Source: JAKFDI01 sp044508835
GTDB taxonomy: Bacteria > Pseudomonadota > Gammaproteobacteria > Burkholderiales > Burkholderiaceae_C
DNA: 33,921 bases
Assembly (NCBI GenBank): GCA_044508835.1
Contig: JBIQHD010000042.1
Span: forward strand, 1 to 33,921
Direction: 5' to 3'
The notes beneath the pieces were generated by a model that worked only from the letters and a program-made list of their open reading frames with translations, was not told where the DNA came from and made no database searches. This document shows, in pieces, positions 8,635 through 16,349 of the stretch; position 1 is the first letter of the stretch, and each line of letters starts with the position of its first letter. Made by a program: the position numbers and the translations under genes.

Positions 8635-8707
8635 CCCGTTCGCACCGACCCTTCGACGGGCTCAGGACCAAAGGCGAGGCTTCGCCTTGTCGAAGGGACT
8701 GAGGGAG
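8635..8707. repeat. Nested inverted repeat related to the dispersed CTTCGA/CTCAGG element
   Basis: Outer arms CCCTTCGAC (8649-8657) and GTCGAAGGG (8689-8697) enclose a perfect inner stem AAGGCGA (8671-8677) / TCGCCTT (8682-8688). CCCGTTCG and CTCAGG/CTGAGGG flanks show kinship with the repeats at 3483-3506 and 30778-30840. It lies in the 278-bp gap between two genes and ends 19 bp short of the stop codon of the antiporter gene, which enters it from the other side. It may act as a transcript-end structure for the antiporter. No gene was seen in the rest of this gap. Confidence 0.6.
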
Positions 8708-8725
8708 CGAGGCCGCCAATCGATA

Positions 8726-10525
8726 TCAGGCGGGCGCGTCCTCGTCCAGCGGCCGCGCCGTGCGCGCCGGCCGGGTGAGGGGCGTCGGCTTCATGCGGTT
8801 GCCGTGCAGCATCTCCGTCCCGGCACGCAGCCCGCCGGTGGTCTGCAGCGCCAGGCGCTCGGCATCGCGGCGGCGCACCTCGGCGGCCACGTCGGCGGCT
8901 TCCTCGGGCGGCACGCCGAGCGCGCGCAGCGCGGCCTCGCCGAAGGCGCTGGCGGACTCGAAGGTCTCGCGCACCTGGTAGTCCACGCCGGCGGCGATGA
9001 GCGCGAGCGCATGGCCGCGGTCGAAGGCGCGCACCAGCAGCCTGGCCTGCGGGAACGAGTGCCTTGCGAGTTCGACGATCTTCAGCGCGGCGGCGCGGTC
9101 GTCCACGCACACGGCGATGGCCTCGGCGGTGTCGGCGCCGGAGGCGTGCAGCACGTCCAGGCGCGTGCCGTCGCCGTAGTAGACCTTGAAGCCGAAGCTG
9201 CCGGCGGCCTGGATCATCTCGGTGTCCATGTCGATGATCGACACCTTCACGCCGCGCGCCAGCAGCGCCTGGCTCGCCACCTGGCCGAAGCGGCCGAAGC
9301 CGATGATGAGTACGCTGCCGGTGAGGCCGTCGGCCCGGTCGATGCCGTCCATGGAGGCCGCCCCCGCCGGCAGCAGCCAGCGCAGCGCGCCCACCGCCAG
9401 CGGCGTGAGCGCCATCGACAGGATGACGATGGCGGTGAACACCGCGTGGGTCGGGCCGTCGAGCAGGCCCGCGTCGGCGCCGGCCGCGTACAGCACGAAG
9501 GCAAACTCGCCGCCCTGCGCCATCAGCGCCGTGCGGTGCAGGGCATCGGCATGGCTGCCGCCGAGCACGCGCGCGACGGCGTAGATGCCGGCGCCCTTCA
9601 CCGCCATGAACACCGCCACGCCGCCCAGCACCAGCGGCCAGCGGCTCGCGAACACCGCCAGGTCCAGCGACATGCCCACGCTCAGGAAGAAGAGCCCGAG
9701 CAGCAGGCCGCGGAACGGCTCGACGTCGGCCTCGAGCTGGTGGCGGAAGCTCGATTCCGACAGCATCACCCCGGCCATGAAGGCGCCCATCGCCATCGAC
9801 AGGCCGCCGAGCTGCATCAGCAGCGCGGCGCCCAGCACCACGAGCAGCGCCGCGGCCGTCATCACCTCGCGCGCGCGGGTGGCGGCCAGCAGGCGGAACA
9901 GCGGGTTCAGCAGCCAGCGCCCGGCCGCGACCAGGCCGGCCACGGCCACCAGCGCCAGCGCGACGGCGCGCCACGCCGGGGCGCCGTCGTCCTGCGGCAC
10001 CGGCGCGAGCAGCACCACCAGCGCCAGCAGCGGCACGATGGCCAGGTCCTCGAGCAGCAGGATCGAGACGATGCGCTGGCCGCGCGGGGCGGCGGTCTCG
10101 CCGCGCTCGTCGAGCATGAGCATCACCGTGGCGGTGGAGGTCATCACGAAGCCCATGGCCGCGACGAAGGCCACCGCCGCGGGCAGGCCGGCCAGCATGG
10201 CGGCGCCCGTGACGAGCGCGCCGCACGCCAGCACCTGCGCCGCGCCCGTGCCGAAGATCTGCCGGCGCAGGCCCCACAGGCGCGTGGGCTGCATCTCCAG
10301 CCCGATGATGAAGAGGAACAGCACGACGCCCAGCTCGGCGATGTGCAGGATGGCCTGCGGGTCGGAGAACACGCCCAGGCCGAACGGCCCGATGGCCAGC
10401 CCCGCCGCCAGGTAGCCGAGCACCGAGCCGAGGCCCAGTCGCTTGAAGAGCGGCACGCCCACCACGCCGGCGGCCAGCAGCACCACCGCACGCACCAGCA
10501 CCTCGCTGCCTGCCTCGACCGCCAT
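8726..10525 (-). CDS. CPA2 family monovalent cation/proton antiporter with TrkA-N domain (KefC-like)
   Basis: 599 residues with GAGGAAAC upstream of the ATG. About twelve hydrophobic segments (1-385) form the Na+/H+ exchanger domain, including LGYLAAGLAIGPFGLG, the discontinuous-helix region LLLEDLAIVPLLAL (157-170) and FFLSVGMSLDL. A cytoplasmic Rossmann RCK/TrkA-N domain starts near 403 with GFGRFG (409-414) and an acidic ribose-binding IDMD. The Arg/Pro-rich tail of about 90 residues is variable. The protein exports K+ or Na+ in exchange for H+ and is gated by nucleotide or glutathione-adduct binding in KefC relatives. The true ion and ligand are not readable. It is a single gene with no KefF-like partner next to it. 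Confidence 0.93.
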   Translation of the reverse strand: MAVEAGSEVLVRAVVLLAAGVVGVPLFKRLGLGSVLGYLAAGLAIGPFGLGVFSDPQAILHIAELGVVLFLFIIGLEMQPTRLWGLRRQIFGTGAAQVLACGALVTGAAMLAGLPAAVAFVAAMGFVMTSTATVMLMLDERGETAAPRGQRIVSILLLEDLAIVPLLALVVLLAPVPQDDGAPAWRAVALALVAVAGLVAAGRWLLNPLFRLLAATRAREVMTAAALLVVLGAALLMQLGGLSMAMGAFMAGVMLSESSFRHQLEADVEPFRGLLLGLFFLSVGMSLDLAVFASRWPLVLGGVAVFMAVKGAGIYAVARVLGGSHADALHRTALMAQGGEFAFVLYAAGADAGLLDGPTHAVFTAIVILSMALTPLAVGALRWLLPAGAASMDGIDRADGLTGSVLIIGFGRFGQVASQALLARGVKVSIIDMDTEMIQAAGSFGFKVYYGDGTRLDVLHASGADTAEAIAVCVDDRAAALKIVELARHSFPQARLLVRAFDRGHALALIAAGVDYQVRETFESASAFGEAALRALGVPPEEAADVAAEVRRRDAERLALQTTGGLRAGTEMLHGNRMKPTPLTRPARTARPLDEDAPA

Positions 10526-10660
10526 GGGGTTTCCTCGAATCGCTGTGGAGGCCGCCGCGCGCGGGCAGGCCGGGTTGCGGTTCTACCCGATCGCCGGCGG
10601 GCGCGGCCGCGGCAGGGGCGGCGCGCGACAGCCTCCGCGGCTTGCACGGAATGGTTTTCG

Positions 10661-10674
10661 TAGCTACATTAACC
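10661..10674. promoter_or_regulatory. Candidate BrnA operator TCGTAGCTACATTA
   Basis: The near-palindrome CGTAGCTACA lies just upstream of the broken brnT start. BrnA antitoxins autorepress brnTA promoters at palindromic sites, and a GTAGCTAC core here fits that role. It is assigned by position and symmetry only. Confidence 0.4.
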
Positions 10675-10676
10675 GG

Positions 10677-10827
10677 ATGCGCATCACGCATGCTCGCCGG
10701 ACGGATGGTGGTGATCGGCTACACCTCGCGCGGCGCCGTCCGCCACGTCTTCAGCATGAGGAAAGCCAATGACCGTGAGAAAGAGCGCCTCGCGTCCTAC
10801 TTCGAAGTCGAACCTGGCGAAGGTTGA
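10677..10827 (+). pseudogene. brnT: brnT toxin gene with internal deletion and frameshift
   Basis: The segment from 10690 encodes MLAGRMVVIGYTSRGAVRHV followed by FSMRKANDREKERLASYF, the C-terminal third of BrnT (RelE-fold ribonuclease) toxins. The first two thirds are missing. At 10677 an ATG begins MRIT, the usual BrnT N-terminus, then runs out of frame into the C-terminal piece. The simplest reading is an internal deletion joining codons 1-4 to the last third. The frameshifted 31-codon product ends in ATGA (10769-10772) exactly on the brnA start codon, so reinitiation could still drive brnA. The catalytic core is lost, so no toxin activity is expected. Confidence 0.7.
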
Positions 10828-11071
10828 TACGCACGTGATTCGGCCTGCCGAATACGAGGAACTGCCCGAGCTCGACGAGGCCATGCTGGCCCGTGCCGTG
10901 GTGAACAAGGGCGGCCGGCCGAAGTCCGACAGCCCCCGCAAGCTCATCACCTTGCGGCTGCCGCCCGACGTGATCGAGCGCTGGCGAGCCACCGGCCCCG
11001 GCTGGCAGACGCGCATGGCGCAAAGGCTCAGCCGCGGGCCGGCAACGGGCGCCAAAGGCCGCATGCCCTGA
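10769..11071 (+). CDS. brnA: BrnA-family antitoxin, orphaned
   Basis: 100 residues. The start at 10769 has GAGGAAAG 6-8 bases upstream, within the old brnT C-terminal coding region. The C-terminal half GRPKSDSPRKLITLRLPPDV then IERWRATGPGWQTRMAQRL is the BrnA ribbon-helix-helix/DUF4415 signature: DNA-binding strand KLITLRL followed by the helices. The N-terminal part would bind BrnT. The gene is intact while its toxin is deleted, so it may persist as a solo autorepressor or protect against incoming BrnT. Confidence 0.85.
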   Translation: MTVRKSASRPTSKSNLAKVDTHVIRPAEYEELPELDEAMLARAVVNKGGRPKSDSPRKLITLRLPPDVIERWRATGPGWQTRMAQRLSRGPATGAKGRMP

Positions 11072-11092
11072 CTTCCGGCGGGACGCGCAGCG

Positions 11093-11227
11093 CGCCTCGT
11101 CCAGCGGCTTCAGGGTGCGCAGGTCGACGACTTCGGCACTCACGCCCTGCGCCGCCAGCTTTTCGGCGGCCTGCAGACCGTGGCCGAGCGCCAGGTCCAT
11201 GAAGAAGAGCACCGGGTTGTGGTCGTG
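11093..11227 (-). pseudogene. Fragment of a 2-oxoacid dehydrogenase E1-beta subunit gene
   Basis: The minus-strand translation reads HNPVLFFMDLALGHG then LQAAEKLAAQGVSAEVVDL and RTLKPLDEA. This matches the transketolase C-terminal domain of pyruvate/branched-chain 2-oxoacid dehydrogenase E1-beta, including the conserved ALxAAExLAAxGxxAEVxDLRTLxPLD pattern. An upstream NPVxF-like piece is joined with sequence missing between the two. There is no start codon, ribosome binding site or remaining domain. It lies between the damaged brnTA pair and DUF2784, consistent with a deletion hot spot. Confidence 0.55.
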
Positions 11228-11255
11228 CTGGCGGCGGCAGGCCGCGGCGCGCGCG

Positions 11256-11630
11256 TCAGTCGCGCCGGCGGCCCCGCATGCGCCGGAGCACGGCGCCGTA
11301 GATCTCGGCGTTGATCGCCACCAGCAGCGCCACCAGCGCCCATTGCCATTCGCGCGTGAGGCCGGCCGGGTAGACGATGGGCACGAGGTAGTGGTCGACG
11401 AAGCTGCCGGCATAGCCCGCCTCGCCGGCCTGGGCGCGCAGCCGGTTCTCCAGCGGCGTGAGCGGGCAGATGCCGCCCGTCAGCTCGATCCACGCCGCCC
11501 AGGCCAGCGCCGGCAGGTGCAGCCACGCCGCCTTCGGCCAGCGCAGCGCGAAGGCGCCGCCGAAGACGGCGAAGCCGATGAACAGCAGGTGGACGACGAC
11601 CAGCAGGTCGGCGAGCAGGCGGGGGGTCAT
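11256..11630 (-). CDS. DUF2784 family small membrane protein
   Basis: 124 residues with three to four hydrophobic segments (LLADLLVVVHLLFIGFAVFG, WLHLPALAWAAWIEL, and WQWALVALLVAINAEIYGAV). The conserved ELTGGICPLTPLENRLRAQAG (about 49-69) and the HYLVPIVYPAGLT segment identify the DUF2784 family of inner-membrane proteins. Function is unknown for the family. The start at 11630 lacks a clear ribosome binding site. It stands alone, downstream of a repeat element. Confidence 0.85.
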   Translation of the reverse strand: MTPRLLADLLVVVHLLFIGFAVFGGAFALRWPKAAWLHLPALAWAAWIELTGGICPLTPLENRLRAQAGEAGYAGSFVDHYLVPIVYPAGLTREWQWALVALLVAINAEIYGAVLRRMRGRRRD

Positions 11631-11674
11631 GCGCGCGCGGGATGTCGGATGGGAGACGTAGTGTGCGCGCGATG

Positions 11675-11780
11675 GCCCTCATCCCCCGCCCTCTCCCGCA
11701 AGCGGGAGAGGGAGCAATACCGGTGCAAGGCGGCGCGGGAGCCTCCCTCTCCCGCTTGCGGGAGAGGGCGGGGTGAGGGC
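11675..11780. repeat. Paired inverted repeat, each arm itself palindromic (CTCTCCCGCAAGCGGGAGAG type)
   Basis: The left arm (11675-11715) and right arm (11741-11780) are near-perfect reverse complements around a 25-bp spacer, and each arm contains the 20-bp palindrome CTCTCCCGC-(AA/TT)-GCGGGAGAG. The outer ends read GCCCTCA and TGAGGGC. The structure is typical of REP/BIME-like or MITE-like intergenic elements of high-GC proteobacteria. It sits upstream of DUF2784 and just past the sulfatase stop codon, so it may serve as a transcript end for the sulfatase gene. Confidence 0.8.
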
Positions 11781-11796
11781 CGCGTGCCCTACCCGC

Positions 11797-13350
11797 TCAC
11801 CACTGCCCGAAGAACACCCCCGCCCGCTTGTGCCCTGCCGTCGCGCGCTCGATCTGCGCGTCGGTGAGCGTGGTGCGGTGCTTGCGCCGCGCCAGGAAGT
11901 CGAGCAGGCGCGCGCGCATCGCCGCGCGCACCGGCTCGGTGGCGGCGTCGCGCCCCAGGTCGTGGAACTCGTCCGGATCGGCCTGCAGGTCGAACAGCTG
12001 CTCGGGCTCGTCGAGCCAGAACACGTAGCGCCAGCGCGCGTCGCGCAGGCTGAAGGCGCGGCACTGCTGCACGCTCTTTCCGCGCAGCAGCCGCGCCTCG
12101 CGGAAGCTGTAGTCGAGCTCGCTGTAGACCTCGCCGCGCCAGTCGGGCGGCGCCTCGCCGCGCAGCAGAGGCAGCAGGCTGCGGCCTTCCAGGCGGTGCG
12201 TGGGAGACTCAACGCCCAGCGTGTCGAGCACGGTCGGCACCACGTCCACGCTCTCGACGAAGCGCTGCTCCACCATGCCGCGCGTGGCGTCGGCCTCGCG
12301 CCGCGGGTCGGCCACGATGAAGGGCACGCGCTGCACGGTGTCGTAGAACAGCTCCTTCTCGCCCAGCCAGTGGTCGCCGAGGAAGTCGCCGTGGTCGGCG
12401 GTGAAGACGATGAGCGTGTCGTCCAGCCGGCCGCTCGCGGCCATGCCGTCGAACAGCCGGCCGAGGTGGTGGTCGAGCTGCGAGATCAGCCCCTGGTAGG
12501 CCGGGCGCACGGTGCGGATGCAGTCGTCGCGCTGGAAGCTGACGCATTCCTCCTGCTGCCGGTAGGCGGCGAGCACGGGGTGCGCGTCGCGCAGTTCGGC
12601 CTCGCTGCGCACCACCGGCAGGCACTGGTCGGCCGTGTACATGGCGTGGTAGGGCGCGGGTGCCATGTAGGGCCAGTGCGGCTTCACGTACGACAGGTGC
12701 AGCACCCACGGCCGGCTGCCCATGCGCTCGACGAAGCGCAGCGCCTGGTCGGTCATGTAGGCCGTCTCGGAATGCTCCTCGCGCACGCGCGCCGGCAGGT
12801 GCGTGTTGCGCATGTGCCAGCCGCTGCGCACCTCGCCGTCGGGGCCGATGCCGGCGATCACGTAGTCGGTCCACGGGTCGGCGCTGTCGTAGCCGTGGGC
12901 GCGCAGGTAGGCCGGGTAGCCCGACTCGTCGCCCGGCTCGTGGTGGCCGTCGTAGCGGTCGATCTCCTCGAAGCCGCCGCGGGTGATCAGCGCGCCGAGC
13001 TCGCTGCCGCCGTCGAGCTGCAGCCGGGCCAGGCCCGCGTGGTCGGGCATCACGTGCGTCTTGCCGGCCAGCGCCAGCGAGTGGCCGGCGCCGCGCAGCA
13101 TCTCGCCCAGCGTCACCTCGCCCACCGACAGCGGCACGCGGTTCCACGTCGCGCCGTGCGAGACGGGGTAGCGCCCGGTGTAGTAGCTCATGCGGCTCGG
13201 GCCGCACACGCCGCTGTTGACGAAGGCGTTGGCGAAGCGCACGCCGCGCGCGGCCAGCGCGTCGATGTTCGGCGTCTTCAGGTACGGATGGCCGGCGCAG
13301 CCGAGGTGGTCCCAGCGCAGCTGGTCGGCCATGATGAAGAGCACGTTCAC
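11797..13350 (-). CDS. Sulfatase / phosphonate monoester hydrolase family (formylglycine type)
   Basis: 517 residues from a GTG at 13350. MNVLFIMADQLRWDHLG provides metal-binding D9 and Q10. CGPSR (49-53) is the formylglycine-conversion motif CxPSR with C49 as the catalytic residue, followed by YYTGRYPVSHG, and AGKTHV (95-100) supplies the sulfate-binding Lys and His. FTADHGDFLGDHWLGEKE provides the C-terminal metal ligands and lysine. There is no signal peptide, so it is cytoplasmic and could be a choline-sulfatase-like or phosphonate-monoester-hydrolase-like enzyme. The substrate is not readable. It follows the Bug receptor gene by 10 bp, so uptake and ester cleavage of the same organic anion is plausible. 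Confidence 0.9.
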   Translation of the reverse strand: MNVLFIMADQLRWDHLGCAGHPYLKTPNIDALAARGVRFANAFVNSGVCGPSRMSYYTGRYPVSHGATWNRVPLSVGEVTLGEMLRGAGHSLALAGKTHVMPDHAGLARLQLDGGSELGALITRGGFEEIDRYDGHHEPGDESGYPAYLRAHGYDSADPWTDYVIAGIGPDGEVRSGWHMRNTHLPARVREEHSETAYMTDQALRFVERMGSRPWVLHLSYVKPHWPYMAPAPYHAMYTADQCLPVVRSEAELRDAHPVLAAYRQQEECVSFQRDDCIRTVRPAYQGLISQLDHHLGRLFDGMAASGRLDDTLIVFTADHGDFLGDHWLGEKELFYDTVQRVPFIVADPRREADATRGMVEQRFVESVDVVPTVLDTLGVESPTHRLEGRSLLPLLRGEAPPDWRGEVYSELDYSFREARLLRGKSVQQCRAFSLRDARWRYVFWLDEPEQLFDLQADPDEFHDLGRDAATEPVRAAMRARLLDFLARRKHRTTLTDAQIERATAGHKRAGVFFGQW

Positions 13351-13360
13351 GATCGGCGTC

Positions 13361-14347
13361 TCACTGCCCCTGTCCCGGCTTGAAGCCCGAGGCGCGGATC
13401 ACCGGGCCCCAGCGGTCGTAGTCCTCCTTCATGATGCTGCCCAGCCGCTGCGGGCCGTAGCCGGTGGGCATGAGGCCCATCTTCACCAGGCGCTCGTGCG
13501 TGGCCGGGTCCTTGGTGGCCGCGGCCGCGGCGGCGGCCAGGCGGTCGATCACCGCCTGCGGCGTGCCGGCCGGCGCGAACAGCGCGTACCAGGGCTCGGC
13601 GACCAGGTCGTAGCCCAGTTCCTTGAAGGTCGGCACGTCGGGCACGGTCGGGTCGCGCTTCTCGCCGGCCACGGCCAGCAGCCGCGCCTTGCCGGCATCG
13701 ACCAGCGGGCGGATGTCGGACACCACGGTCGAGGCGGCGGTGATCTCCCCGGCCGACAGCGCCAGCATCACGTTGGCCGTGCCCTTGTAGGGCACGTGCG
13801 TGAGCTCGATGCCGGCCGTGCGGGCGAACATCACGCCGAAGAAGTGCGGCAGGCTGCCGGTGGCGGCCGAGGCGTAGAAGCCGTTCTTCGCCGGGTCGGC
13901 CTTGACCATGGCCACGTACTCGGCCAGCGTCTTGGCCGGCACCTGCGTGTTCACCGCCAGGCCGAGCTGGAAGTTCGCCAGGTGCGCCACCGGCACGAAG
14001 TCCTTGAACGCGTCGTAGCGCAGCTGGCCGGCGAAGGAATGCGGAAAGATCGACATGCTCGCCACCGGCGTCATCAGCAGCGTGGTGCCGTCGGCCGGCG
14101 CGGCCTTGACCACCTCGTTGGCGATGCGCCCGCCGGCGCCGACCTTGTTCTCGACGATCACCGTCTGCTTGAGCGTGCGGCCCATCTGCTCGCCGATCAC
14201 GCGGGTGAGCGCGTCCGAGGTGGCGCCGGCCGGGTAGCCGACGATCAGCCGGACGGTGCCGTCCTGGGCTTGCGCCGCGGGGCCGGCGAGCGCCGCCGCG
14301 CAGGCGGTCGCCAATACACGAATAAATAGCTTGCGGGTAAGGGCCAT
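13361..14347 (-). CDS. Bug/TctC family tripartite tricarboxylate-type substrate-binding protein
   Basis: 328 residues with AGGAGA 8 bases before the ATG. The signal peptide is about 1-27 (AALAGPAAQA, then QDG). The mature protein has the Bug pattern: VRLIVGYPAGATSDALTR, IVENKVGAGGRIANEVV, ADGTTLLMTPVASM, and ELTHVPYKGTANVMLALSAG. Bug proteins are periplasmic receptors that clamp small carboxylates and are greatly expanded in Burkholderiales. No TctA/TctB membrane partners occur in the window. Co-transcription with the sulfatase suggests a sulfo- or carboxy-ester ligand, an inference from context. Confidence 0.93.
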   Translation of the reverse strand: MALTRKLFIRVLATACAAALAGPAAQAQDGTVRLIVGYPAGATSDALTRVIGEQMGRTLKQTVIVENKVGAGGRIANEVVKAAPADGTTLLMTPVASMSIFPHSFAGQLRYDAFKDFVPVAHLANFQLGLAVNTQVPAKTLAEYVAMVKADPAKNGFYASAATGSLPHFFGVMFARTAGIELTHVPYKGTANVMLALSAGEITAASTVVSDIRPLVDAGKARLLAVAGEKRDPTVPDVPTFKELGYDLVAEPWYALFAPAGTPQAVIDRLAAAAAAATKDPATHERLVKMGLMPTGYGPQRLGSIMKEDYDRWGPVIRASGFKPGQGQ

Positions 14348-14424
14348 CGCGCATGTCTCCTGCTTCGGGGGACGCCTAATCTATGACTCAGGTCAAGAGT
14401 TGTAGAAATCAATCACCCCCCGCA

Positions 14425-14952
14425 ATGACCCTGAGCCTGCGCTGCCCCGCCGATCTGGACGAACTGCTGAACTACCGGCTGCTCAAGCTGTTCGCGGTGA
14501 GCGGCGCGCCCGTCATCCGGCTGCTGGAGGGGCGCTACGGCATCGCGCGGCGCGAGTGGCGGCTGCTGGCCCAGCTCGCGCACGGCGGGCCGATGTCGCC
14601 CTCGCTGCTGGCCGAGCGCGCCAACCTGGACCGGCCGCGCACCTCGCGCGCCGTGGGCGTGCTGGTGGCCAAGCGCCTGGTCGAGCGCCGCGTGCAGCCG
14701 GGCGACGCGCGCCGCGCGCAGGTGGCGCTCACCGACGAGGGGCGCCGGCTGTACGACGAGATCTTTCCGCAGGTGGCGGTGATCAACGCGAGCATCGTCG
14801 CCGCGCTCGACGACGCAGCCGTGCACGCCCTCGACGCGGCCCTGCGGCTCATGACCGAGCGCGCCCTGGCGGTCAATACGCAGGCCGTGCGCGACGTGCA
14901 GGCCGACCGCCACCGCGGCGGCACGCGCCGCATCCGCTCCCCGCGCGCCTGA
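14425..14952 (+). CDS. MarR family transcriptional regulator
   Basis: 175 residues from the ATG at 14425. An upstream in-frame ATG at 14383 would add 14 residues and lies inside what looks like promoter DNA. The winged-helix core is ARREWRLLAQLAHGGPMSPS, then LLAERANLDRPRTSRAVGVL as recognition helix, and the wing VERRVQPGDARRAQVALT. It is divergent from the Bug receptor-sulfatase operon with a 77-bp gap, the classical arrangement for a local repressor responsive to the transported compound. Confidence 0.88.
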   Translation: MTLSLRCPADLDELLNYRLLKLFAVSGAPVIRLLEGRYGIARREWRLLAQLAHGGPMSPSLLAERANLDRPRTSRAVGVLVAKRLVERRVQPGDARRAQVALTDEGRRLYDEIFPQVAVINASIVAALDDAAVHALDAALRLMTERALAVNTQAVRDVQADRHRGGTRRIRSPRA

Positions 14953-15044
14953 CGGCGGCGGCGCGCGGCGCCGCTCGTCGTGTTGGGGGATGGCAAGCCG
15001 CACGCGCGCTCCTACGATGCACCGTTGTCTCGGAGGGCACGGGC

Positions 15045-16343
15045 ATGCGACACGAAGCTCTGATGCGTTCCCCCGCGGCCGGCTGGTGTTCCGCCGCCCT
15101 GCTGGCCGCCCTCTCGCCCGTGCCGCCCGTGCATGCCCAGGATGCGCCCGCCCCGCCCCTGCACGACCTGCGGCAGCAGGTGCGCGAGCAGGCCGAGCGG
15201 CTGGAGGCGCTGCGGCGCTCGCTGGCCGAGCAGGAAGCCGCGCTCGACGCCCTGCGCCGCGCGCTCGACGCCGAGGCCCTCGCCGGCCGGCGCGGCGGCG
15301 GGCCGGCGGCGGGCGACGCGCCCCAGGCCCAGGCCCAGGCCCAGGCACCGCAGGCCGGCCCGCCGCAGGGCCCCGTCGGCCAGGCGCCCGAATCGAGCCA
15401 GCGCCCGCCCGCGGTGGCGCCCATCTTCGACCAGCCGGGCGTGCTCACGCCGCGCGGGCGCTACGTGTTCGAGCCCTCGCTGCAGTACTCCTACTCGTCG
15501 AGCAACCGGGTGGCGCTGGTGGGCTACACCATCATTCCCGCCATCCTCATCGGCGTGGTCGACGTGCGCGAGGTCAAGCGCAACAGCTTCACCGGCACCC
15601 TCGCCTGGCGCTACGGCGTCAACAACCGCTTCGAGGTCGAGGCGCGCCTGCCCTACGTCTACCGCTCCGACACGGCGGTGGGCCGCGAGCTCGGCCAGGG
15701 CCAGGCGATCAACACCGCCTTCGACGCCAGCGGGCACGGCATCGGCGACATCGAGTTCAGCGCCCGCTACCAGCTCAACGACGGCGGCGCCGACAGGCCC
15801 TACTACGTCGGCAGCCTACGCTTCAAGACGCGCACCGGCCGCGACCCCTTCGAGGTGCGCACCAGCAGCGGCGTCGTCGGCCTGCGCGACCCGCTGCAGA
15901 CCGAGCTGCCCACCGGCTCCGGCTTCTACGGCCTGCAGCCGGCGCTGACGGTGCTCTACCCGTCCGACCCGGCGGTGTTCTTCGGCACCGTCAGCTACCT
16001 GCACAGTTTCAAGCGGCACGGCGTCATGCGCCGCACCGACAGCGGCGAGGAATCGCTCGGCACCATCGCCCCCGGCGGCGTGATCGGCTTCAACTTCGGC
16101 ATGGGGCTGGCGCTGAACGAACGCTCGTCGTTCAGCATCGGCTACGACCACAGCTCGGTCGGCAGGATCAAGCAGGACGGCCGCACGGCCGGCGACTCGG
16201 TGCGGCTGCAGCTCGGCACGCTGCTGCTGGGCTACTCGTACCGGCTGGATGCGAAGCGCTCGCTCAACGTCTCGCTCGGCGCGGGCCTCACGCGCGACAC
16301 GCCGGACGTGACGCTCACCGTGCGCGTACCGATCTCCGAGTGA
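15045..16343 (+). CDS. Outer-membrane beta-barrel with N-terminal coiled coil, FapF-like exporter
   Basis: 432 residues from the ATG at 15045 (GGAGGG upstream). The signal peptide ends about VHA (29-31). Residues 40-80 form a heptad-rich coiled coil (LRQQVREQAERLEALRRSLA and onward). Residues 81-125 are a Pro/Gln/Ala linker with an (AQ)n run from a CCCAGG tandem repeat. Residues about 136-432 consist of alternating amphipathic strands (YVFEPSLQYSYSS, LQPALTVLYP, IGFNFGMGLAL, SLNVSLGAGLT) ending in VRVPISE. This order, coiled coil then plug/linker then barrel, and the size of about 430 residues match FapF, the pore that exports Fap amyloid in Pseudomonas. Its stop codon is 6 bp from the convergent stop of the 164-residue secreted protein. 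FapF assignment is inference; a generic transporter barrel is the alternative. Confidence 0.72.
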   Translation: MRHEALMRSPAAGWCSAALLAALSPVPPVHAQDAPAPPLHDLRQQVREQAERLEALRRSLAEQEAALDALRRALDAEALAGRRGGGPAAGDAPQAQAQAQAPQAGPPQGPVGQAPESSQRPPAVAPIFDQPGVLTPRGRYVFEPSLQYSYSSSNRVALVGYTIIPAILIGVVDVREVKRNSFTGTLAWRYGVNNRFEVEARLPYVYRSDTAVGRELGQGQAINTAFDASGHGIGDIEFSARYQLNDGGADRPYYVGSLRFKTRTGRDPFEVRTSSGVVGLRDPLQTELPTGSGFYGLQPALTVLYPSDPAVFFGTVSYLHSFKRHGVMRRTDSGEESLGTIAPGGVIGFNFGMGLALNERSSFSIGYDHSSVGRIKQDGRTAGDSVRLQLGTLLLGYSYRLDAKRSLNVSLGAGLTRDTPDVTLTVRVPISE

Positions 16344-16349
16344 TCCCGC

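Noticed and set aside
8687..10663. 658-codon plus-strand frame opposite the antiporter
   Set aside because: Antisense shadow caused by high GC; His/Arg/Gln-rich with no domain, whereas the minus strand encodes a clear CPA2 antiporter.
15022..15038. TGTCTCGG half-match to the enhancer dyad before the barrel gene
   Set aside because: Only one half is present and it overlaps the ribosome binding site; no GACA partner or -24/-12 promoter was found there.
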